Source: Bacillus infantis NRRL B-14911 (lineage in GTDB: Bacteria; Bacillota; Bacilli; Bacillales; Cytobacillaceae). From it: a stretch of 64,000 nucleotides of DNA. This document shows positions 58,396 through 64,000 of the stretch, one piece after another. Location: positions 2,690,501 through 2,754,500 of the forward strand of contig NC_022524.1 in assembly GCF_000473245.1 (NCBI RefSeq). Reading direction: 5' to 3'. The translations under genes were made by a program, and so were the position numbers. Position 1 is the stretch's first letter; every line of letters starts with the position of its first letter. The notes under the pieces are model-generated. The model worked only from the letters and a program-made list of their open reading frames with translations. It was not told the DNA's origin and ran no database searches.

Positions 58396-58432
58396 CAAAA
58401 AATCGCCTAACTCATGGTTTAGACGATTTCAT
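58396..58432 (-). terminator. Rho-independent terminator
   Basis: Minus strand AATCGTCTAAAC, a short loop, GTTAGGCGATTTTTTGT. It follows the small gene ending at 58434. Confidence 0.75.
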
Positions 58433-58433
58433 T

Positions 58434-58577
58434 TTATCTTACGCAGTTGATCGCAGTCTGCAATAGCTCGATATCCTTAACAATTTCTGACTTTAAGGCT
58501 TTGTCTTTACATCTGTTATATTCTTTTTTCATCCGTTGGATTTCCTCTAAAAAAATGTAGTATTCTATGCTGTTCAT
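58434..58577 (-). CDS. Small helical protein (47 aa)
   Basis: ATG at 58577 follows AAGAGGGCGATT. The product, MNSIEYYIFLEEIQRMKKEY, then CKDKALKSEIVKDIELLQTAIN, forms two helices and recalls the short Spo0E-like antiparallel pairs, but the Spo0E signature SQELD is not present. Function unknown; its own terminator follows. Confidence 0.5.
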   Translation of the reverse strand: MNSIEYYIFLEEIQRMKKEYNRCKDKALKSEIVKDIELLQTAINCVR

Positions 58578-58660
58578 AATCGCCCTCTTACAATTTGAAT
58601 TATTTACTACTCTTTACCCTTTTTACAAAAATGAAAACAACAAAATATGTCATTTTTTAG

Positions 58661-58681
58661 GTGACAGGCACCTATACCAGT
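58661..58681. repeat. Single arm of the GTGACAGGCACC repeat
   Basis: These 21 bases are identical to the left arm at 22282-22302. Here the partner arm is missing; the following bases (TATAGACCACC) only partly match. Confidence 0.75.
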
Positions 58682-58697
58682 TATAGACCACCTACAA

Positions 58698-58728
58698 AAA
58701 GCCCCAACACCAGTCATGCCGGGGCTTT
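58698..58728 (-). terminator. Rho-independent terminator of the second ECF operon
   Basis: Minus strand AAAGCCCCGGCATGACTGG, TGTTGGGGCTTTTTGT. It follows the anti-sigma gene. Confidence 0.85.
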
Positions 58729-58770
58729 CATTATAATTGTTAAAAAATGCTGTGACTGAACAGCCTGCAA

Positions 58771-59688
58771 TTATTCCTGTTTGTTATAGTGAATCGTGTA
58801 TGTGAGTATATTGCCTTCCAGGCGGATGGCTACTTCCACAAGTCCGGAATGGGATATATAATTAGCGGAACTGCCGACTGATTCCTGTTTCTCCCATCCT
58901 GCCGGGCTGTTCTCTAAAGCTTTTAAATAATCCGAAAGGTTGCGGCTCGAAGCCTCCTCCCACCGGTATTCTTCATACCCGGACCTGACAGTGACCGGCG
59001 TCAGGCCAACCGGATACAATATCTCTCCATATCCATGGGTGACATAAAGGGGCTCCGGATGAATGTAAGGGTCGACGTCTTTGAACCGCAAGCTGGCAAT
59101 AGCCTGAAATATTTCTGCATACTCAAATTTAGGATAATCAAAGGAGAAGTAAACCCAGTCTTCGCCATCGGGCTGGATGAAAAAATGATAGCGGAGAGCC
59201 GTATCCATCATCTTGACATGCTCAATGTACATTATGGTTTTATAAGGGAAATGCTCCAGTTCTTGCCTGACGTACATTGAGCGGGAAGATACGATGCTGT
59301 CCATGTCCTGGTCTGATATGTTTTTGCCAAAGCCCGCCTTGGTTTCCGTCCCCTCCGCTCCCCTTAAGAACTCAACTTCACCTTGTGATGTTTTCACTTT
59401 AATCCCCGGCAGGTCCCAAGTATAGGGGTGGCCACCCAGCATAATAAAAGAAGCATCTTTTGGCAGTTTTGACTCCTGCAGGGAAAGCAAAAGCAGAGCT
59501 CCGCAAATAATGAAAAGCAGGCATGCCGCCGCAATTGAGCCTGCCCCGAAAAAATTTGGCCCTATGTGACTGCCCTTCCTTGCAGAATGCATGATTCTCC
59601 TTTTCAATTGCTCGCTTTCATCTCTGCCAGGCACAAGCTCACGAAGAGCATTCCACTCGTGGTCATCATATTGACCTTTCAATTCCAT
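58771..59688 (-). CDS. Anti-sigma-like membrane protein, DUF4367 type
   Basis: 305 residues. A short cytosolic N-terminus (about 45 residues, QYDDHEWNALRELVPGRDESEQLKRRIM) that could bind the sigma factor, one helix (GSIAAACLLFIICGALLLL), then an extracytoplasmic domain with DLPGIKVKTSQGEVEFLRG and two DUF4367-like segments ending VGSSANYISHSGLVEVAIRLEGN. No zinc-finger motif is present. It overlaps the sigma gene by 23 bases, which supports an anti-sigma role. Confidence 0.78.
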   Translation of the reverse strand: MELKGQYDDHEWNALRELVPGRDESEQLKRRIMHSARKGSHIGPNFFGAGSIAAACLLFIICGALLLLSLQESKLPKDASFIMLGGHPYTWDLPGIKVKTSQGEVEFLRGAEGTETKAGFGKNISDQDMDSIVSSRSMYVRQELEHFPYKTIMYIEHVKMMDTALRYHFFIQPDGEDWVYFSFDYPKFEYAEIFQAIASLRFKDVDPYIHPEPLYVTHGYGEILYPVGLTPVTVRSGYEEYRWEEASSRNLSDYLKALENSPAGWEKQESVGSSANYISHSGLVEVAIRLEGNILTYTIHYNKQE

Positions 59689-60199
59689 CGCCTCCTTTCA
59701 TCCACTTTTCCTTCTTCAGCATTTGTATGGCGCGCGAAAGAGTTTTGCGTACCTTCGCTTCCGACCAGCCCAGGATTTCAGCGATTTCCTTCGAAGTACA
59801 TTCCTCTACCTTGCTTAAAATAATGACAATCCTGTAGTTGGGCTTCAGCTCCTGGATCTGTTTCATCAGTTCTTTTGCTTCCTCCTTCAGCTCCACAATC
59901 TTCTGTACATCCAAACCAGATGGAATATAGCTTTCCGCTAATCTCCTGAGAAAAATCCTCCTCCTTTTCTGCCGGCGGATTTCATCGAGCACCTTATGCT
60001 TGGCGATGGCAAACAGCCAGGTTTTCACAGACGATTTCTCCTCGAATCTATCTATGGCCGACCAGGCTTTCAGAAAAGTATCGTGTACAATATCATCACA
60101 TCCCTCTTTTGTTCCGAGCATAATCCAAACAAACCGGAACAGTTCTGTGCCGTATTGCTCATACCATTCAAGGATCAGCCTTTCCTTGTGATTCCCCAC
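59666..60199 (-). CDS. ECF RNA polymerase sigma factor (second pair)
   Basis: 177 residues from a GTG start with AGGTGA upstream. Region 2: LFRFVWIMLGTKEGCDDIVHDTFLKAWSAIDRFEEKSSVKTWLFAIAKHKVLDEIRRQKRRR. Region 4: LKPNYRIVIILSKVEECTSKEIAEILGWSEAKVRKTLSRAIQML. It is distinct from the sigma factor at 6249. A matching ECF-type promoter lies just upstream, which suggests autoregulation. Confidence 0.92.
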   Translation of the reverse strand: MGNHKERLILEWYEQYGTELFRFVWIMLGTKEGCDDIVHDTFLKAWSAIDRFEEKSSVKTWLFAIAKHKVLDEIRRQKRRRIFLRRLAESYIPSGLDVQKIVELKEEAKELMKQIQELKPNYRIVIILSKVEECTSKEIAEILGWSEAKVRKTLSRAIQMLKKEKWMKGGDGIERSI

Positions 60200-60232
60200 A
60201 CACTCACCTGCTTTTCATATTCTATATACTTA

Positions 60233-60258
60233 GTCGCCTTTAAGACAAAACTGTGACA
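60233..60258 (-). promoter_or_regulatory. ECF-type promoter, probably autoregulatory
   Basis: Minus strand TGTCAC (60258-60253), exactly 16 bases, CGAC (60236-60233). TGTCAC-N16-CGNC fits the ECF layout. It lies about 34 bases before the sigma start. Confidence 0.6.
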
Positions 60259-60386
60259 CTTTAAGAAGAGAAAAATTGAAAAACCTTTTTTATCCTTGAT
60301 ATAAGGGTAAAATAATCAGGATATAGTGGATATCAGGCTTCCGGTATGATACCATTTACAAGTTAAAGAAAAGGAAGTGACTGAAG

Positions 60387-60761
60387 ATGATAAAAATTGA
60401 AATTCCAAATCCGGATTTGACTCTGACTAAAAACAAGCATGCCGATGAACAGACCTCCTCCGTACTGAGCAATCTTTACGGCTTTACGGATTACCACCGA
60501 ATCCCCCGTGATAAAGGAGGATTGATCCTGTTCCTTGATTCAAATGAGGACCTGATGTTTGTAGGAAAAGCCCGTAAACTGAGGCAGCGTGTGAAGAAGC
60601 ATTTTGAAGACACTGTTTCACCGATCAAGGATGTCCGCCATGATGTATACAAAATTGCCTTGATTTATGTAGAAGACCCAATGGAGAGAGAAATTTATGA
60701 GACCTATATCATCAATACTCTCCAGGCAAAATATAATACAGATAAGGTTTTTTATAAATAA
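60387..60761 (+). CDS. Small GIY-YIG-like nuclease domain protein
   Basis: 124 residues. After a basic N-terminus, GGLILFLDSNEDLMFVGKARKLRQRVKKHFED (about 44-74) aligns with the GIY...YIG core, with LIL and FVG in place of GIY and YVG, and Arg in KLRQRV. The catalytic Glu lies in EDPMEREIYETYIINTLQAKYN. Small proteins of this type are annotated as nucleotide excision repair endonucleases by similarity to UvrC. AGGAAG precedes the ATG. Confidence 0.75.
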   Translation: MIKIEIPNPDLTLTKNKHADEQTSSVLSNLYGFTDYHRIPRDKGGLILFLDSNEDLMFVGKARKLRQRVKKHFEDTVSPIKDVRHDVYKIALIYVEDPMEREIYETYIINTLQAKYNTDKVFYK

Positions 60762-60770
60762 CCTATGAAC

Positions 60771-60802
60771 GAAAAAACGAAGCATCGCTGCTTCGTTTTT
60801 TT
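60771..60802. terminator. Bidirectional terminator
   Basis: AAAAAACGAAGCA, TCGC, TGCTTCGTTTTTTT between convergent genes ending at 60761 and 60804. Confidence 0.92.
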
Positions 60803-60803
60803 C

Positions 60804-61421
60804 TTATTTTCCCCAGTTCTTCAGATCATCTGTTGACATAATATTCAGCCAGGCGTCTTTTTCACTCTTATCTATTTCAGGGACCTTAATGGCATAGTGC
60901 ACGAACCAAATTTCCCCTCCCTCGCTTTCAATCCTGCCTGTTTCATACTGGTCAGGATGGACTGCATCGTCTGTCACCTCGAATTCGTAAAACAGATTCT
61001 TAGCATCTTCCGTTAAGATCTGAAAACGGAGATTTCCGGCTACAGACTTCTCAAGAGCAGCTTTAAATTGAGCAGCAAAATCCTGTACACGAGCCCCATT
61101 CGGATTGCTGAAGCGCTGGACTGTGATCAGCTCAGACCAGTTGTCGACCGTTTCTCCCGCAAGGACATATTCTTTGAGCAGCCCGTTTTGAGAATCGGTA
61201 AATCCGAGCTGCCATTCCTTTCCGTTGGCGATAAAGCTTTCCTTCTCTGCCGCCTCTTCAGCATCCTTTTCCTCCCCTGCAGCATCCACTTCCTCTATTG
61301 CATTTTTTACAGGAGCTGCTGTCATTTTATCTGAAGCTGGCTCGCTTTCCGCTGCTCCGGAACAGGCAGCGCTCATCATGATCAGGCCAGTCAATACTAA
61401 TACCAGTTTCATATGCTTCAA
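60804..61421 (-). CDS. Hypothetical lipoprotein
   Basis: TTG start at 61421 (GAGGGGATC upstream) or the ATG three codons on. Signal MKLVLVLTGLIMMSAAC with lipobox SAAC. An acidic, Ala/Glu-rich linker (EEVDAAGEEKDAEEAAEKE) leads to a beta domain with GKEWQLGFTDSQ, WSELITVQRFSNPNG, FYEFEVTDDAVHPDQ and EIWFVHYAIKVP. It is attached to the outer face of the membrane. Family not recognised. Confidence 0.7.
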   Translation of the reverse strand: MKHMKLVLVLTGLIMMSAACSGAAESEPASDKMTAAPVKNAIEEVDAAGEEKDAEEAAEKESFIANGKEWQLGFTDSQNGLLKEYVLAGETVDNWSELITVQRFSNPNGARVQDFAAQFKAALEKSVAGNLRFQILTEDAKNLFYEFEVTDDAVHPDQYETGRIESEGGEIWFVHYAIKVPEIDKSEKDAWLNIMSTDDLKNWGK

Positions 61422-61638
61422 TAAGATCCCCTCAATTTCTGTAAGAATAGCTAAATTTTACCTGAGAGAATCCGAAACGGTCAATTTTCTTCAAGCGCTT
61501 GCCAAGACCATCCCGCAGAAGCAATCAGCAGCTGAGTGCGGATGCACAAGGAATCACTCCATGTCACACTGACGAGCCGGATGAAAACGGCGGCGCTGCC
61601 TGCTGACTTACTATATTGGTTTTTAAATCCGTTCTACC

Positions 61639-63819
61639 TTACTGCCGGACAGCCATTTTCGACTTTGCCTCCAGTCTCCTTTTATGCAAAATAGGCTCTG
61701 TATAGCCATTAGGCTGATTTCTCCCCTCAAAGATCAGCTCACAGGCCGCCTGAAATGCCACTGAAGTGCTGAAATCATCAGACATCCTCTTATAGCCCGG
61801 CTCATTCTCATTTTGTGCATCAACTATCTTCGCCATTTTCTTTAGTGCATTCATGACCTGCTCTCTAGAAACAATTTTATGGTGGATCCAGTTGGCCAGA
61901 TGCTGGCTTGATATCCTCAAAGTGGCACGGTCCTCCATCAGGCCGACATCATGAATATCCGGCACTTTTGAGCAGCCAATGCCCTGTTCCACCCAGCGGA
62001 CCACATATCCAAGAATACCCTGGGCATTATTTTCGATTTCCACCTGGATTTCTTCAGATGACCAGGATCCGCAGGTTTCCACCGGTATTGACAGCATTTC
62101 ATCTCTATACAGGGACGGGTTTTGACACTCTTTTTCCTGGATACCTTTTACATTAATCTGATGGTAATGCAATGCATGAAGGACGGCCGCTGACGGTGAC
62201 GGCACCCAGGCAGTATTAGCACCGGTCTTGAGCTGGGCACCCTTCTGCTCGAGCATCTCTTTCATTTTGTCAGGCATAGCCCACATGCCTTTGCCTATTT
62301 GTGCCTTGCCTGAAAAACCGGCTGACAGTCCTGTTGAAACATTGGATGTTTCGTATGCCTGCAGCCAATTGGACTTTTTCATTTCTCCTTTACGCACCAT
62401 CGGGCCCGCTTCCATGCTTGAATGGATTTCGTCCCCTGTCCGGTCAAGGAAGCCTGTATTGATGAACACGATGCGGTCTTTGACTTCTTTTATACAACTC
62501 TTTAAATTCAGTGAGGTTCTGCGCTCTTCATCCATCAGGCCGATCTTCAAGGTATTCCTATCAAGCCCGAGCAAATCCTCTGTTTTATCAAAAAGCTCCC
62601 CTGCATACGCAACTTCCTCCGGCCCATGCATTTTAGGCTTAACGATATAAATAGACCCTTTCCTGGAGTTAGCCGGTTCCTCTGTGTTTAAAAGAGAATG
62701 CATCCCTGCCAGACTCGTAAAGACAGCATCAAGGATTCCTTCGTACACTTCATTTCCTTCCTTATCCAGAACTGCCGGATTGGTCATCAGATGGCCGACA
62801 TTGCGGACAAACAGAAGCGATCTGCCTGGCAGGGAAAAAAGATTGCCTTCAGGATCCCGATAGTGCCTGACACCGTTCAGTTTCCTAGATATGATCTTAC
62901 CGCCCTTTGAGAAATCTGCGCTGAGCTCCCCTTTCATCAACCCTAGCCAATTCCTGTATACGAGCACCTTGTCCTCCGCATCAACAGCCGCAACTGAGTC
63001 CTCGCAATCCATGATCACTGTAACAGCTGCTTCCAAAAGAATATCTTTTATGCCTGCCGGATCACTTTTTCCAATATCAGATGCACGGTCAATCTGGATC
63101 TCAAAATGAAGTCCATGATGCTTCAGCAATACAGCCTCGGGATGATCCTTATCTCCCCTGTAACCGGCAAAAGCTTCCTGATCTTTTAATTTTGAGGATG
63201 ACCCATCCTTCAAAGTAATGACCAAACTGCCTTCCTTCGCTGAATACCTGACAGCTTCCTTATGGGAGGCACCGTCAAGAGCGGCAGCCTGATCAAGAAA
63301 TCCCTTTGCGAATTCAATTACTTTATTTCCGCGCACACGATTATACTCGATTGACCTTTCTGCTCCGCCTTCTTCACTGATCGCATCTGTCCCATATAAG
63401 GCGTCATACAAGCTCCCCCAGCGTGCATTGGCCGCATTGATGCTGTATCTGCTGTTATTGACCGGCACAACCAGCTGCGGACCTGCCTGCAGAGCAATCT
63501 CGTCATCCACATTTTCCGTGCGGATCTTGAATTCTCCCGGCTCCGGGAGCAGGTAACCGAGATCGAGCAGGAACTGTTTATACGCCTCAAAGCTGAAGTC
63601 ATCGCGTTTTTCAGAATGGTAGCGGTCAAGCTCCCTTTGCAGCTCCTCCCTTTTGGCCAGCAGTCTTTTGTTCTCTGGTGTAAGCACTTCAATCAGCTTT
63701 TCAAAACCATTCCAGAATGCTTTTTCTTCCAGGCCGGTCCCGGGAAGCGCCTCCTTCTGTAAAAATTGATGCAGAGCCTCATCCACCTGCAAGTTTCCGA
63801 TTTTCCGATAGTTTGCCAT
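61639..63819 (-). CDS. glcB: Malate synthase G
   Basis: ATG at 63819 (AAAGGAGGATAAGG); 726 residues, the length of the G isoform. Landmarks: [49 protein letters not shown] near 109-133, [18 protein letters not shown] near 263-280, [19 protein letters not shown] near 327-345, [14 protein letters not shown] near 434-447, and the catalytic base in the C-terminal half ([22 protein letters not shown]). It joins glyoxylate and acetyl-CoA to malate. No aceA or glycolate oxidase gene is in view. Confidence 0.96.
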   Translation of the reverse strand: MANYRKIGNLQVDEALHQFLQKEALPGTGLEEKAFWNGFEKLIEVLTPENKRLLAKREELQRELDRYHSEKRDDFSFEAYKQFLLDLGYLLPEPGEFKIRTENVDDEIALQAGPQLVVPVNNSRYSINAANARWGSLYDALYGTDAISEEGGAERSIEYNRVRGNKVIEFAKGFLDQAAALDGASHKEAVRYSAKEGSLVITLKDGSSSKLKDQEAFAGYRGDKDHPEAVLLKHHGLHFEIQIDRASDIGKSDPAGIKDILLEAAVTVIMDCEDSVAAVDAEDKVLVYRNWLGLMKGELSADFSKGGKIISRKLNGVRHYRDPEGNLFSLPGRSLLFVRNVGHLMTNPAVLDKEGNEVYEGILDAVFTSLAGMHSLLNTEEPANSRKGSIYIVKPKMHGPEEVAYAGELFDKTEDLLGLDRNTLKIGLMDEERRTSLNLKSCIKEVKDRIVFINTGFLDRTGDEIHSSMEAGPMVRKGEMKKSNWLQAYETSNVSTGLSAGFSGKAQIGKGMWAMPDKMKEMLEQKGAQLKTGANTAWVPSPSAAVLHALHYHQINVKGIQEKECQNPSLYRDEMLSIPVETCGSWSSEEIQVEIENNAQGILGYVVRWVEQGIGCSKVPDIHDVGLMEDRATLRISSQHLANWIHHKIVSREQVMNALKKMAKIVDAQNENEPGYKRMSDDFSTSVAFQAACELIFEGRNQPNGYTEPILHKRRLEAKSKMAVRQ

Positions 63820-63945
63820 CCTTATCCTCCTTTGATTTATATTACACAACGCTGTTTCTCTAATCTGTTATAGTACAGAATAGCATAAAAAAAGAAGTCT
63901 TTACAATTATTTTTTTAAAATTAAAACTTTAATGAACAGAAATAA

Positions 63946-63969
63946 GACCGGCCCTATCCGGAACCGGTC
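63946..63969 (-). terminator. Rho-independent terminator
   Basis: Minus strand GACCGG, a 12-base loop, CCGGTC, then TTATTTC. It overlaps the stop of the gene that runs off the right edge. Confidence 0.65.
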
Positions 63970-64000
63970 ATTCTTCTTCCTCTTCTTCATCTTCTTGTGC
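63968..64000 (-). CDS. Partial CDS, acidic C-terminus
   Basis: Only the last ten codons are visible: AQEDEEEEEE and TGA. An acidic tail of this kind is found in RpoE-like delta subunits and other proteins, but too little is seen for any call. The frame runs off the right edge. Confidence 0.45.
   Translation of the reverse strand, partial: AQEDEEEEEE

Noticed and set aside
1-64000. tRNA, rRNA, prophage or insertion sequences
   Set aside because: I looked for tRNA-like cloverleaf ends, rRNA motifs, integrase or transposase-like proteins and terminal repeats around genes and saw none; this is by eye and not exhaustive.

Overview
The window is a stretch of chromosome from an endospore-forming member of the Bacillaceae, probably a Cytobacillus/Mesobacillus-like Bacillus relative. 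The evidence is strong AGGAGG-type ribosome binding sites, moderate G+C, spore genes (a YhcN/YlaJ lipoprotein, a cluster of GerPA/GerPC-like proteins, a CotJC-type manganese catalase), ECF sigma/anti-sigma pairs with Bacillus-style targets, a Zur-type box before a zinc-free S14 gene, a cre site, and intergenic palindromes of Bacillaceae type. I saw no tRNA, rRNA, prophage, insertion sequence or CRISPR locus. Most genes lie on the minus strand.

Layout. 1-8.4 kb: acetyltransferase fragment, proline-iminopeptidase-like hydrolase, YlbF-family protein, a first ECF sigma/anti-sigma pair (4667-6815) with a probable target gene just downstream, an HTH/membrane-protein pair and a sporulation lipoprotein. 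8.5-13.2 kb: S51 peptidase, YdcF-like protein, Gly/Phe/Pro-rich protein, acetyltransferase, MATE exporter, two small membrane proteins. 13.3-19.1 kb: the most unusual region, a tightly coupled operon thiW - NCS2 permease - luxE-like - luxC-like - SDR behind two TPP riboswitches. 19-25.6 kb: DedA, Mn catalase, asnA, acetyltransferases and the GerP-like cluster. 26-33.7 kb: LmrA/LmrB-type exporter pair, two orphan ABC permeases, DUF5071 protein, gamma-glutamyltransferase. 33.7-39.7 kb: Zur-boxed rpsN paralogue, then tctCBA for tricarboxylate uptake with its own two-component system and a cre site. 39.8-46.8 kb: DUF4362 lipoprotein, ChaB, LrgAB, an MFS carrier, aldehyde dehydrogenase with paired operators, a transglutaminase-like lipoprotein. 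46.9-55 kb: decayed hydrolase, ROK kinase, nuclease/winged-helix fusion, a sugar isomerase/oxidoreductase operon with a divergent AraC regulator, a metallophosphoesterase. 55-64 kb: small spore-type proteins, PIG-L deacetylase, acetyltransferase, a second ECF pair, a GIY-YIG protein, a lipoprotein and malate synthase G.

How it works together. The tct operon would import tricarboxylates, sensed by the adjacent CitA/DcuS-type kinase and repressed by CcpA; malate synthase G would feed glyoxylate carbon into malate. The TPP-controlled operon pairs vitamin-precursor importers with an acid-to-aldehyde-to-alcohol reduction chain. This suggests salvage of an oxidised thiamine precursor, which is an inference and the best candidate here for an undescribed system.

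Non-coding DNA is rich in repeats. Three arrays (about 2.4, 30.5 and 53.8 kb) carry the same GAGTGACTCA-type hairpin at a near-constant 52-53 bp period, one array has an exact 20 bp period, and there are several dispersed palindromes. Start codons were mostly set by ribosome binding sites, so many genes are called shorter than the longest open frame.
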